The notes under the pieces were generated by a model. The model was not told the origin of the DNA. It saw nothing but the letters and a program-made list of their open reading frames with translations, and made no database searches. Positions 15,082 to 23,322 of a DNA stretch of 29,609 nt are shown piece by piece (the first letter of the stretch is position 1; each line of letters begins with the position of its first letter). The stretch spans positions 1-29,609 of the IMG/VR virus record IMGVR_UViG_3300006735_000146. One strand, written 5' to 3'. The position numbers and the translations under genes were made by a program. Source of the stretch: a virus.

Positions 15082-16410
15082 TTACGCAGTGATGTTGAAT
15101 AGCTTGTGACTTTCAATTAGCGTTACGCCAATTCCTTCATCAGACATGTACTGGTCTTTAACGCCATCGTAAGCATCATCAGTTAAGATGTTAGCTTGGA
15201 ACTTTGGCGCTCTATACTGTGCATGAAACAGATTTTCATCTGAAACTACAAGCATAGTTTTGTTGTACGCATCTCTTAGAACTGGAGTTGGAATTAACTG
15301 CAATGCACCATGAGGTGATTCAAGAACTCTATAGTTAAAACCAAGAGCATCTCTTTTCATATCACCAAGATTTACAGTCCAACCAGAATTACCTGCAAGA
15401 CCAGAAGCACCAGACATTTTAGAAAAGTAGCTCATTGCACCCATTCCACAAAAAGCACGTTTAACACCCGCTTCAGGAACGTATTGAAACACTTTTTCCA
15501 TGTCGTCTACAAATTCACCATAAGAATAACTTGCTTCTGAAATTGTGAATCTGTTTTGGTCAGCACCTGATGCAGCACCATGCTTTTCAATTGCAGGAAT
15601 TACACCCATACAAGAACGAACACGATTTCCATTAGCATCTGATAGATGATAATCTGTAGATGCACTTGAACCATCATTAAAACCACCACTTATGTTAATT
15701 GGCGAACGACCAAATAAGAACGCACGTTCTTTTTGAATCTTATGTTCTTGTGATTTTTGATCCCTTAGTCTAGATAATTCAGATGACTCACCTCTTAATG
15801 ATGCTTCTAACAAAGTACCAGTAATTTGAAGAGGAGTCTTAAATATCTGACATTGGTTGTAGACTACTTGTAATTCATCGCTCCAAGCAGTACCAGCAAC
15901 TGTGCCTTCTCCGTATGCGTTACCAATAACTACTAAATAATCGTCAGTTGCCATAGTTATATCGGCATCACCCATATTTTTAACTGACCATTTTGTAGCA
16001 CCTTTGCCTACAATTAGACAAACACCTTTTTTAGTAGTTTTAGTAGAATCCCAAATTTCAATTTGAAGTCCGATATGACTATCATATCCTGTATTTCCAC
16101 CTTCACCTTCAAGTCCAACTAATGAACTTGCTTTTAACTCAATATCATCTGCTGAATTGTCTTTTGCAATTGCTTGATTATTTGCATCAGAATGAGCTTG
16201 AGCTTCCTGTTTTTGCCAAGGGTTGCGATGTTCAAACATCTTGAACTGAGGGTCTTTTAATCCTGAAATTGTTTGCTGGTTAGCAACAACTGTAGTAAAA
16301 GGAGTCACGTCAGTCCAGAGTTCTTTAACAACATTTGGGCGCATGTAAAAATCTCGTCTATCTGTGTATAATACACCTGAAGAGCCGAGTGTTTTTGCGT
16401 TATTTGCCAT
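15082..16410 (-). CDS. Major capsid protein, SU10-like
   Basis: 442 aa. It has an early PNVVKELWTDVTPFTTVVA segment, then the middle pattern YNQCQIFKTPLQITGTLLEA with LRGESSELSRLRDQKSQEHK and RAFLFGR. This order (NxxQIF, TGT, long charged helix, fixed RAxLFG) is how SU10-type HK97-fold capsid proteins look. The N-arm precedes the helix that lines the inside of the shell. C-terminal strands include ALGFNYRVLESPHGALQLIP. Ribosome site GGAGAAAACAAAAC. It follows the scaffold-like gene by 29 nt and is followed by the decoration candidate. The major capsid role is well supported by order and motifs, the SU10 grouping less so. Confidence 0.85.
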   Translation of the reverse strand: MANNAKTLGSSGVLYTDRRDFYMRPNVVKELWTDVTPFTTVVANQQTISGLKDPQFKMFEHRNPWQKQEAQAHSDANNQAIAKDNSADDIELKASSLVGLEGEGGNTGYDSHIGLQIEIWDSTKTTKKGVCLIVGKGATKWSVKNMGDADITMATDDYLVVIGNAYGEGTVAGTAWSDELQVVYNQCQIFKTPLQITGTLLEASLRGESSELSRLRDQKSQEHKIQKERAFLFGRSPINISGGFNDGSSASTDYHLSDANGNRVRSCMGVIPAIEKHGAASGADQNRFTISEASYSYGEFVDDMEKVFQYVPEAGVKRAFCGMGAMSYFSKMSGASGLAGNSGWTVNLGDMKRDALGFNYRVLESPHGALQLIPTPVLRDAYNKTMLVVSDENLFHAQYRAPKFQANILTDDAYDGVKDQYMSDEGIGVTLIESHKLFNITA

Positions 16411-16439
16411 GTTTTGTTTTCTCCGTTAAAATTAAACCA

Positions 16440-17378
16440 TTATCTTCTGTTTCGCATCAAACCGAGATTAAAAGCATCTTCCTCATTAACTTGAGGCTCT
16501 GATTGCGCACTCACGACCCCTGCGGGTGGAGGCGTATTCAAAGTGTTTTGTTTTTGCTTCATCATTTCGGCTCGTTGCCTTTGCTCAACTTCAGCTTGAC
16601 TTGGTGCGGAGCGCATTTTATCTAAACGAACAAGATTGTCTAACGTTAAAGAATCAGGACTAGAGTAATACTGCAAAAACTCTTGAGCTTTGTCGGGACT
16701 ATATCCGTATTTACCCATAAGTTCATTTTTTGTATTATCTGTTTGACATTGCATTTCATATTGTTGTTGCGCTTGTCGTATTTGATTCTCTCTTGCTTCT
16801 AACTCTCTTATTCTATATTGTTCAGCTTGTTCACTATAATCAATCATTTCATCTCTATAGTTATCAATTGCTTCACGATATTTATAACTTGCGCTCTCTG
16901 AATCCATGTAAGCTTCAGAAGAGTCGTAATTGACAGGTTTAGCGGGACGCACTGGTTTCTTTGGGGATGCCATCTGTTCGTTATTATCGGCAACAGTTGG
17001 GGTATCTCCAGAAAGTGATTTAGCAACGCCTTTTAAGATGTCAGGGTTTTCTTGAATGTAGTTCGCAATTGGTGCGACTTTTTCATATTGACCCAACTCA
17101 TCTTGCAGTTTGTTGTATTCACTTGCCTTTTGGTCGTATTTGCTCTGCCAGTATTCAAAACGTGAAGTATCTTCCTTGGGAGCTTCCTCTTGAGGAACTT
17201 CTTCTAAGTTTTGAAATGTTGGAGGTGCTAGACTTTCATCATAGCTTTCCAACTGATCTACAGGATTTGGAACTGCTTCCTCACCTGACCCACCTTCTTG
17301 AATTGGCGCATCTCCCCCTAAATCAAAATATTCAGGTTCGGTTGCTTCAGCATTCAAGGTTTGTGTTTGTTCAGACAT
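16440..17378 (-). CDS. Scaffold-like capsid assembly protein
   Basis: 312 aa, highly charged and without globular motifs. An acidic, Pro-rich first third (about residues 1-75) is followed by long helical stretches (RFEYWQSKYDQKASEYNKLQ; EQYRIRELEARENQIRQAQQ). A Gln-rich region comes next, and the protein ends basic (NLGLMRNRR). Acidic start, coiled-coil middle and basic C-terminal clamp is the layout of tailed-phage scaffolding proteins, and its place between portal and capsid gene is the standard one. No serine protease motif is evident, so I favour a non-proteolytic scaffold. Ribosome site AGGAGAATACATA. Confidence 0.78.
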   Translation of the reverse strand: MSEQTQTLNAEATEPEYFDLGGDAPIQEGGSGEEAVPNPVDQLESYDESLAPPTFQNLEEVPQEEAPKEDTSRFEYWQSKYDQKASEYNKLQDELGQYEKVAPIANYIQENPDILKGVAKSLSGDTPTVADNNEQMASPKKPVRPAKPVNYDSSEAYMDSESASYKYREAIDNYRDEMIDYSEQAEQYRIRELEARENQIRQAQQQYEMQCQTDNTKNELMGKYGYSPDKAQEFLQYYSSPDSLTLDNLVRLDKMRSAPSQAEVEQRQRAEMMKQKQNTLNTPPPAGVVSAQSEPQVNEEDAFNLGLMRNRR

Positions 17379-17405
17379 TATGTATTCTCCTATAAGGGCT
17401 ATTTG

Positions 17406-19613
17406 TTAATTAACAGCAACAGACCCTCGGTTTGTTTCTTCTTGTCTTAAATCTTCTTTAGCTATTCTTAGCTCATCATTTAATCTTGCTTCAAATAGCT
17501 TGGTAGCTGACTCGTTCTTATTAGAAGCTGAGTTCAGCTTTGTTTTAAATTTTTCTATTTCAACACGTTTTCTATCGTGCGTTGATTCACGTTGTGCAGT
17601 TTGTAAATCACCCTTAGTATTTTTGAGTTCTTCTTCTAATTGTTCAATCATTTGTTGTTGTTGTTGGATAATGCTTGTTCGTTGCATAACGCCTTCTGTA
17701 TCTGCTACTTCTGTTTGTTCTAACACTTCTTGAGCATCAATAATGCCTTTTTCATACAAGGTCATGTAATAATCAAATCTTGCCCATCTGTTTGATGGAA
17801 GCGTTGAGCCACTAACAACAATTAAATCATATTTCCCAATTGTTACGTCATTAACACGTCCTATAATTTCATTTGTAAAGTCATCGTAAATAGGTTGATT
17901 CATAGTAGCTTCTGCTAATCTGCCATCTGGCTTCATAATACGAACTACTTTTTCATCTGTATATGTTTGCTGAATTAATTGAACAATTACTTTACCAATC
18001 TGATTTAATGCTTCATCAAGGTCATCAATCTTTGATTTAATTCTTCGTTGAGCGTATTCATCAATAGCAACAGTGCCTTTGTACGTACTTGGAGCAGCAG
18101 ATGGGTCGCCATGCTGAAGAGGGTGAATACCAAGAATATGATATATGCTTTGTTTTGCATCTTCTCTATTTTTGTATAATTCATTGGGTAACGGAATCGG
18201 CCCCGCTACAATTGGCGTACCAAGTTCAGGGTCAAATTCAATTACGCCTGTACCTGCTCTTGCCCACTCTTCTTCTAATTGCCTACGATTCATTGAACCT
18301 CGTGGTATTAAAAGTTTTGTATTTGTAGAACTAGATGCGTGAGCAATAATTAAAGATGTAACCTTGTTAATGTATTCTTGAATTGGCTTTACAAATCGAA
18401 CATCGCTCATTGGATAAGGGTTGCGATTATGCCTGTTCATTAACGTGACTATTGGGTAATTGTCAATATCCATGATGTAATCATAGAGCAATTTTCCCCC
18501 CGCACATAAAATCCTTCTAATTCTGTCGGTTTTTATTTTATTAGCTATAATAATTTTTAATTCAACTAAATCAGCTTTAGTAATAATTTCTATTTGATGT
18601 CCGCTATTAGGTATTGATTCTTCATGTTCAGGGCCTGGCATCATTGTTGGCTGACCTGTTTGCAAATCTTCCATATAATGATAAATACCGCCAGTTGCTT
18701 CATAAATACCAATCAGTTCTGCAACACTAGCTTTTTCTGTAATATAATTTGTACCTTCAGCGTTTGTCATTTTAATGGCTTGTTCTTGCTCGTATTCAGC
18801 ATAGCCTTTTTTATTTAAAACAACTTCTTGTCCTGTTAAAGTGTCTAATACGTGAAAATAATTATGTTTTTCTTTTTTATATCTGTCAATGACTTCATAG
18901 TATTTTGTATCAGTAGAATAAGTGTCATTTGACATTGGCCCGATGCTTTGGTCAAGTGTAGACTCTCTTGTCATCGCAGGGTATCTATCATTTGCAGATG
19001 TTTCCATATCTTTTGTATTTGCTTGTGGATATAACTGCTTTAATTGTTTTTCTGTAAACAAACGTGCAATAATAATATCAGAAGCATCTCGACAAAACGT
19101 ATCCCTACTATTTGGGTCTATGTAAACATCAAGGGGGTCAATACTATGTAAACATACTTCCCCACGTCCAAAATCTTTCATTGGATCAACATAAGCCTGT
19201 ATGACCCCCATTCCTTTTACATAATAATCATCAACAACTTGTTTGATTTGTACATTACCACTTGATTTATCCCATATATAAGACATGATGTCCGCAAATA
19301 TTCTACCGACTTTAGTGTCGCTATCATCTCTACCTGTAGATTGAAATTTTGGTTTGTTTGCTGTAATTAAGGCTTTAGCTTGTTCAACTGCGGGATGAAC
19401 AACATTGTCTACAATAGGGTTTTGAGACCTTTTTTCTAAAGTTGCAACGTGAGAAGATTTCCATTGTTGATTATTGCGAAACTCATCGTCTTCCATTGCT
19501 TGAGTCGCCCATTGCGACCTCTCTGAATGGAATTGGTCTAAAAGCTTTTCTGATTCGGTAACGACTTTGTTTTTGGAGTGAGGCATATTGGAGGGCAAAT
19601 TATTATCCTCCAT
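17406..19613 (-). CDS. P22-like portal protein
   Basis: 735 aa, the size of P22-type portals (about 725 aa). The N-terminal part has AMEDDEFRNNQQWKSSHVAT, the acidic-then-NQQW pattern of this family, and NPIVDNVVHPAVEQAKALIT. A central region has DYYVKGMGVIQAYVDP and SIDPLDVYIDPNSRD. C-terminal helices from about residue 640 (QQQQMIEQLEEELKNTKGDL; EIEKFKTKLNSASNKNESAT) would form the barrel. Twelve copies would form the DNA gateway at one capsid vertex and dock the terminase. It starts 18 nt after the terminase gene. ATG at 19613 has AAAGG very close upstream; MPHSKN at residue 10 is a weak alternative start. Confidence 0.88.
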   Translation of the reverse strand: MEDNNLPSNMPHSKNKVVTESEKLLDQFHSERSQWATQAMEDDEFRNNQQWKSSHVATLEKRSQNPIVDNVVHPAVEQAKALITANKPKFQSTGRDDSDTKVGRIFADIMSYIWDKSSGNVQIKQVVDDYYVKGMGVIQAYVDPMKDFGRGEVCLHSIDPLDVYIDPNSRDTFCRDASDIIIARLFTEKQLKQLYPQANTKDMETSANDRYPAMTRESTLDQSIGPMSNDTYSTDTKYYEVIDRYKKEKHNYFHVLDTLTGQEVVLNKKGYAEYEQEQAIKMTNAEGTNYITEKASVAELIGIYEATGGIYHYMEDLQTGQPTMMPGPEHEESIPNSGHQIEIITKADLVELKIIIANKIKTDRIRRILCAGGKLLYDYIMDIDNYPIVTLMNRHNRNPYPMSDVRFVKPIQEYINKVTSLIIAHASSSTNTKLLIPRGSMNRRQLEEEWARAGTGVIEFDPELGTPIVAGPIPLPNELYKNREDAKQSIYHILGIHPLQHGDPSAAPSTYKGTVAIDEYAQRRIKSKIDDLDEALNQIGKVIVQLIQQTYTDEKVVRIMKPDGRLAEATMNQPIYDDFTNEIIGRVNDVTIGKYDLIVVSGSTLPSNRWARFDYYMTLYEKGIIDAQEVLEQTEVADTEGVMQRTSIIQQQQQMIEQLEEELKNTKGDLQTAQRESTHDRKRVEIEKFKTKLNSASNKNESATKLFEARLNDELRIAKEDLRQEETNRGSVAVN

Positions 19614-19631
19614 ACCTTTCGGTCTACATCG

Positions 19632-21125
19632 TTAAGTTATTTGCCAATCATTTGTTTTAAACCATCTTGCCCCAAGAGTGGGGATTTCAGCATCTTCATG
19701 ATGAGGCTTGTATGAACCTTTAAATGCATAATAAAGTCCATCAAGTATATCGTCATGCTTACCCCTTGGAAATAAAAGCATTTCATCTTCAAGGTTTTGC
19801 ATGTTTTTCATAATAAAGACTTCTTTTTTAGCAAAGGAAGGCTGAAGACTCTCTAATCGGTGAGATTTACTAGTTCGAGGGTTTTCTTTTATATTTAAGC
19901 CAGGAATAAACAATCCTTCTTCATCGCATCTCATTTGTACATATTGACGCAACATTTCCTGATACCCTACAGATTCAATACGAGTCTTAGTACTGCGAAA
20001 TTTTCTAAAATTATCTACAATAGCTTCAGCTAACGCTAGTGGCTTTGCATGTTTACGATAATAAGGCAAAGCAAACTTCCTACCTTTGTCATCAATTGCT
20101 AAATTAAATATAACAGAATAATCAGCAGTTTGTTTTACACTTGAGGCTGGGTCTACTCCTGTAAATATATTTATAGGTACAGATTCATTTATTTTTTCTC
20201 CATCAAGCTCTGTGAGGTCTAACATTGGGTTTCCTTCTTTATTAAAACGAAGTTTTCCATCATAATACTGAATATCTTCTTTTTTAAACAATTGGTCTTC
20301 ATCACCAACGATCTCACACATATATTCTCTGTAAAACACAGATAATCTGTTAATAGACTCTAATTCTTCTTTTTTCTGTATTAATTTTTTTACAGGCCAC
20401 CATTCTTCCCATAAAGAGATGCTTTTTTCTATATTTGGCTTAAATACTCTATTTGTCCACCCTTTCATCACTTTTAATGTTTCAACCAAACATCGTTCAT
20501 GTTGTGGAGTACCAATAACAATGATTCTTCCTTTTAAGGGGTCAACCGAAGGAACTGCTGATTGTAAAAGCCATCTAAGGTTGTGTTCCATTGCCTCAGC
20601 GGTCTTGGTGTTGTTTTCATCTTCAGGGTCATCTACAATTATAAGCGTAGGACGTTGGTTGCCTACTTTGATACCCCTTAACTGCTGACCTGTACCTTTA
20701 CAAATAATCATCGAACCATCTTTTAGTTCTACTTCAGCTTTTGCCCAACTTCTAGCAGAATGTTGCCCCCAATAACCAAATAACTGCCTAAATTGCTGAG
20801 AATAGTCTAAACAGTCTTTTATTGTACCCAAAAGCTTTACCGCATGGTCTTGTGTTCTTGAAACCAAGACAATTAGCTTTTTTCCTTTATCAAACATCAA
20901 ATGGTACATAGGAAGTACGCCACCTACGATTGAACTCTTGGCGTGACCTCTAGGGGCAATAATATTTATTTGTTTCTTATCTTTTTGCAGTAAATCCTTT
21001 GCAATCGTATAATGAAACTGTGGAGATGGTACAGAAAACATTTGAGGCATAGCTATTTTCCCAAACAAGACCATATCTTGCCTCAATTTGTTTATAATGG
21101 CTTTGTTATTAACTTTTGCTGACAC
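19632..21125 (-). CDS. terL: Terminase large subunit
   Basis: 497 aa, complete. The ATPase domain shows Walker A at 57-65 (APRGHAKSS), Walker B at 162-169 (IIVDDPED) and a coupling motif near 203-208 (VIGTPQ). The nuclease domain shows the RuvC-like acidic positions: Asp325 in FTGVDPASS, Glu384 in TRIESVGYQ and Asp458/459 in GKHDDILDGL. It is thus the packaging motor and headful or site-specific nuclease that works with the small subunit and portal encoded beside it. The start is GTG at 21125 with a moderately placed AGGT; no better ATG exists before the conserved N-terminus. Confidence 0.95.
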   Translation of the reverse strand: MSAKVNNKAIINKLRQDMVLFGKIAMPQMFSVPSPQFHYTIAKDLLQKDKKQINIIAPRGHAKSSIVGGVLPMYHLMFDKGKKLIVLVSRTQDHAVKLLGTIKDCLDYSQQFRQLFGYWGQHSARSWAKAEVELKDGSMIICKGTGQQLRGIKVGNQRPTLIIVDDPEDENNTKTAEAMEHNLRWLLQSAVPSVDPLKGRIIVIGTPQHERCLVETLKVMKGWTNRVFKPNIEKSISLWEEWWPVKKLIQKKEELESINRLSVFYREYMCEIVGDEDQLFKKEDIQYYDGKLRFNKEGNPMLDLTELDGEKINESVPINIFTGVDPASSVKQTADYSVIFNLAIDDKGRKFALPYYRKHAKPLALAEAIVDNFRKFRSTKTRIESVGYQEMLRQYVQMRCDEEGLFIPGLNIKENPRTSKSHRLESLQPSFAKKEVFIMKNMQNLEDEMLLFPRGKHDDILDGLYYAFKGSYKPHHEDAEIPTLGARWFKTNDWQIT

Positions 21126-21166
21126 CTTGTGTATTTTACCTAACCAGTTTATGTTTGTGTGCGTAG

Positions 21167-21346
21167 TTAATAATCTGAGCCTAATGCGTAATCTGCTTCA
21201 CCATCTTCCACCTTAATTCCGTTTTCTTCCGCAATGGTCTTTAAAATCGCATAAAATAGTTCCATCTGCTCTTCATCTACATATTGTAAAAGAATGCGTT
21301 TTTTAAGCCATATAGGCTCTCTATCATAGCTTGTAAGGTCATCCAT
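21167..21346 (-). CDS. 59-aa acidic protein between the terminase genes
   Basis: A short frame from ATG at 21346 reading MDDLTSYDREPIWLKKRILL, with QYVDEEQMELFYAILKTIAE and an acidic tail ADYALGSDY. It overlaps the 3' end of the terminase small subunit gene by 8 nt and ends about 40 nt before terL. Predominantly helical and acidic. It may assist terminase or be a small regulator; no known family recognised. The overlap and the absence of any other candidate in the gap support its reality. Confidence 0.55.
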   Translation of the reverse strand: MDDLTSYDREPIWLKKRILLQYVDEEQMELFYAILKTIAEENGIKVEDGEADYALGSDY

Positions 21347-22103
21347 TGCTTTTTATTTCCTTTTTTTGTTCTAGCTTAACTCTTTTTTCTTCTTGGGCAA
21401 TTTGATCTACGATTTGACTTGTCATGTCTATTTGCATCGTATCTGTCTGTACTGCCTTCTTTGGTAACATATCTAGTATTCGTATATACTGCTCTGCACC
21501 TCTAAGCATTGTTCCAGGGTCTTCTTTAACTCTTGCAATGCCAATTGCATCAGCAATTACGTCTAAAACCTCTCCTTCTGAGATTCCACGCTCTTTTAAG
21601 GCTTCATCTATCTTTTTATCTACCATTTTCTTAACATGCTCCTGTTTAAATAATCTTTTTGCGCTTAAATCAGGCCTTTTTTGGTCTTTTCTGTAGGCTT
21701 TCCCTATAACAGACCAATCAATTCCTTCACCGCCAAGCATCATTCTAGTATAAATATCTACTGCTCGTTGTGTTCTAGCGTGTTTACCCTCTATATACTC
21801 CCAAGATGCTGATGACACAGTTGCATAATTACCAGATGCCTTTCTTGGTTCGTATAATAACTTAGACTTTTCACTTAACCACATCCTGCCAAAGACAAAT
21901 TGTAGTTCAATTGCTTTTTTATAGGTATTTCTTGCAATACACTCTCCAACATAACCATCGTCAGATAATGCAAAGTCTCCTGCTTTACATAGTTTCCATG
22001 GCTTATAAGCAATTTCTTGCTCATCTGCTTCTTCTTGAGTGTAAACAGGATAGGTGACATCTTGATAGTTATTAACTTTTAACCTTCTTGTTAAATAATC
22101 CAT
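21339..22103 (-). CDS. terS: Terminase small subunit-like protein
   Basis: 254 aa from ATG at 22103, which has AGG five bases upstream; a GTG at 22109 would add two residues. The C-terminal half has the small-terminase pattern: AKRLFKQEHVKKMVDKKIDE, the turn ERGISEGEVLDVIADAIGIA, then KEDPGTMLRGAEQYIRILDM. The N-terminal part (GDFALSDDGYVGECIARNTY; RMWLSEKSKLLYEPRK) is not a typical HTH, and a helix-turn-helix-like stretch DWSVIGKAYRKDQKRPDLSA lies in the middle. It would recognise the packaging site and load TerL. It is the first gene of the late operon as read from the control region at 22.11-22.19 kb. Confidence 0.68.
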   Translation of the reverse strand: MDYLTRRLKVNNYQDVTYPVYTQEEADEQEIAYKPWKLCKAGDFALSDDGYVGECIARNTYKKAIELQFVFGRMWLSEKSKLLYEPRKASGNYATVSSASWEYIEGKHARTQRAVDIYTRMMLGGEGIDWSVIGKAYRKDQKRPDLSAKRLFKQEHVKKMVDKKIDEALKERGISEGEVLDVIADAIGIARVKEDPGTMLRGAEQYIRILDMLPKKAVQTDTMQIDMTSQIVDQIAQEEKRVKLEQKKEIKSNG

Positions 22104-22110
22104 CAGCACC

Positions 22111-22191
22111 TACTGTATATATACTTTACAGTATTATTATACGTAGTATAATAATACAGATTATATACTGTACTGTATATATACTGTATAA
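22111..22191 (-). promoter_or_regulatory. Late-operon control region with TACTGTA repeats and 12-bp palindrome
   Basis: Four copies of TACTGTA on the plus strand (22111, 22166, 22171, 22182) and one inverted copy TACAGTA at 22127 lie just upstream of the terminase genes. The 15-mer TACTGTATATATACT occurs at 22111 and again at 22171, exactly 60 bp apart. A perfect inverted repeat of 12 bp (22131-22142 and 22146-22157, 3-nt centre) sits between them. On the minus strand TATAAT at 22165-22160 could be a -10 box, with TACAGT 17 nt further upstream in the -35 position. I read this as the promoter and operator of the late operon, probably driven by a phage activator or repressor. Confidence 0.55.
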
Positions 22192-22207
22192 AAAACAACC
22201 AAACCAC

Positions 22208-22432
22208 CTAGTTTTTCAACCTTTTTTTTAAAAAATTTTCATAATCTATTTCGTAGTCGTCTAATTGCATTTCCATAAATGATTCAATTTGCATTTCAGC
22301 TTCTATATAATCTCGTAAAAATAAAAAATCATCAATATTCGTTTCGTCTAACGATACTGTAATCCACTTATCCTTGCTTTTATCCCATTCTGAAAGAGTT
22401 TTGCTATTTGGATTAAAGTACTTCTTTGACAT
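22208..22432 (-). CDS. 74-aa hypothetical acidic protein
   Basis: From ATG at 22432: MSKKYFNPNSKTLSEWDKSK, then KWITVSLDETNIDDFLFLRD and an acidic helix (EAEMQIESFMEMQLDDYEID) with a basic end (FLKKRLKN). A TTG at 22453 would extend it by 7 residues. No convincing ribosome site is visible, which lowers confidence. It lies upstream of the late control region on the same strand and does not overlap it, so it may be expressed separately. Function unknown; the acidic, helical make-up is common in small phage regulators. Confidence 0.45.
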   Translation of the reverse strand: MSKKYFNPNSKTLSEWDKSKDKWITVSLDETNIDDFLFLRDYIEAEMQIESFMEMQLDDYEIDYENFLKKRLKN

Positions 22433-22522
22433 ACAGAAAGATATACATGGCAATGCGTTTCGCTCTACCTTTTCAAAATTTGATCTAGAATGTGTGGGGG
22501 AGATATACAGTACCCCTACCCC

Positions 22523-22681
22523 CTTTCAATTGGGTATGCCGACGTGTAATTGTGTTGAGTTTACTCCGTTGTTTAAACTGCCTACGTGCAGTGTACATAC
22601 AGGTCAGTTTAAATAGCTCACTACACTACATAAACACCTCACAATTACTTGCTGTAGCTACCTGACACACCCAATTGAAAG
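22523..22681 (+). ncRNA. Candidate structured RNA A: three nested perfect stems
   Basis: Three nested perfect inverted repeats in 159 nt: 13 bp (22523-22535 with 22669-22681, CTTTCAATTGGGT), 9 bp (22546-22554 with 22640-22648, GTAATTGTG) and 9 bp (22572-22580 with 22605-22613, TTTAAACTG), closed by an apical CCT/AGG. No gene lies across it on either strand; the 74-aa gene ends at its left. The intervening single-stranded parts are long and asymmetric (10, 17, 26 and 20 nt), more like a folded RNA with internal loops than a simple terminator. Strand is assumed plus because the adjoining gene is plus. An operator complex or leader of the 120-aa gene is an alternative. Confidence 0.45.
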
Positions 22682-22701
22682 ATTCGGTTGCCCTCGTTGT
22701 G

Positions 22702-22717
22702 GTGGAGCAAGCTCCAC
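22702..22717 (+). other. Palindrome GTGGAGC-AA-GCTCCAC
   Basis: A perfect 7-bp inverted repeat with a 2-nt centre lies about 40 bp before the 120-aa gene, followed by an A/T-rich run. The tiny centre makes it more likely a DNA-binding site than an efficient RNA hairpin, though a 6-bp RNA stem with a 4-nt loop is possible. It may control transcription of the gene starting at 22755. Confidence 0.4.
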
Positions 22718-22754
22718 TGTTAATAATAAAATAAGAAAGATAAGGAAACATATA

Positions 22755-23117
22755 ATGAAAGTTGATATACATAAACATAGTGCTAATGCTGAATATAAAT
22801 CAGAGCAGTCTAATCTCACTGTTGATACTAATACTGGTGAGATTAAACATGAGTCACTTGAGAGCATGAGTGATGATAGATTTGAAAAGCTAGTTAATAA
22901 ATGTAAGCTAGTTAAGATTTGGTCTAAAGGTACTGCTGATGATAGAGCCAATGTTAAAACTGTAATTCTTGGTATGCAGAGTAACTATAAGTTCTCATCA
23001 GATGTAACCGAGAAAGAGCTAAAGGATGGTGGTCTATTGACTACAATATATAAAGTAGCTCGTCCTGATGATACATCGGGTGCTTTAGCTAGATTTGGTT
23101 CTATTCAATCTAGATAG
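22755..23117 (+). CDS. 120-aa hypothetical protein between the structured RNAs
   Basis: 120 aa with a good ribosome site (AAGGAAACATATA before ATG). The first third is polar (MKVDIHKHSANAEYKSEQSN; DTNTGEIKHESLESMSDD). The rest looks like a compact fold: RFEKLVNKCKLVKIWSKGTA, ANVKTVILGMQSNYKF, then GLLTTIYKVARPDDTSG and an end ARFGSIQSR. No known motif. It is the first plus-strand gene after the divergent control region and is flanked by the candidate RNAs, so it could be an early regulator or an RNA-binding protein. A hairpin follows its stop within 15 nt. Confidence 0.7.
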   Translation: MKVDIHKHSANAEYKSEQSNLTVDTNTGEIKHESLESMSDDRFEKLVNKCKLVKIWSKGTADDRANVKTVILGMQSNYKFSSDVTEKELKDGGLLTTIYKVARPDDTSGALARFGSIQSR

Positions 23118-23131
23118 TATTAATCCTCCAT

Positions 23132-23168
23132 ATAGATGCATTCAGTCCTAGTGATTGGGTGCATCTAT
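23132..23168 (+). other. Stable hairpin after the 120-aa gene
   Basis: Outer perfect stem of 9 bp (ATAGATGCA with TGCATCTAT), then a TT/GG internal loop, an inner 5-bp stem (CAGTC with GATTG, one G-U) and a CTAGT loop. It starts 15 nt after the gene's stop. Only a short T-run follows (TATTT), so it may be a weak terminator or an RNase III type processing site. The G-U pair favours the plus-strand transcript. Confidence 0.55.
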
Positions 23169-23193
23169 TTAAACCCTACATTAAAAAAATTGT

Positions 23194-23314
23194 TAGTAGT
23201 TGACCTAAGTGGTGGTTACAAGTGGTTATATAATCGAAAGGTATAGCTGAGGGGTAACATATAAGTCGTATTTCACTACGCAAAAGGATAATGGCAGACC
23301 TTAAGCAACTACTA
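23194..23314 (+). ncRNA. Candidate structured RNA 0, multi-helix
   Basis: 121 nt closed by a 9-bp perfect stem (TAGTAGTTG 23194-23202 with CAACTACTA 23306-23314), continued after an internal loop by TAAG/CTTA (23206-23209 with 23300-23303). Inside are a GTTAC/GTAAC stem (23215-23219 with 23254-23258) that encloses GGTTATA/TATAGCT (23224-23230 with 23242-23248, two G-U pairs), and a small CGTA/TACG hairpin (23267-23270 with 23277-23280). No open frame of note crosses it. The branched layout suggests a folded RNA rather than a terminator. Function unknown. Confidence 0.42.
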
Positions 23315-23322
23315 TCTAACAT

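Noticed and set aside
22111-22191. Canonical LexA/SOS boxes
   Set aside because: CTGT and ACAG halves are present but with 11 bases between them or in direct orientation; the LexA box needs eight between inverted halves.
22658-22951. Minus-strand 97-residue frame opposite RNA A and the 120-aa gene
   Set aside because: Opposite a gene with a good ribosome site; Leu/Ser-rich antisense composition typical of a shadow frame.
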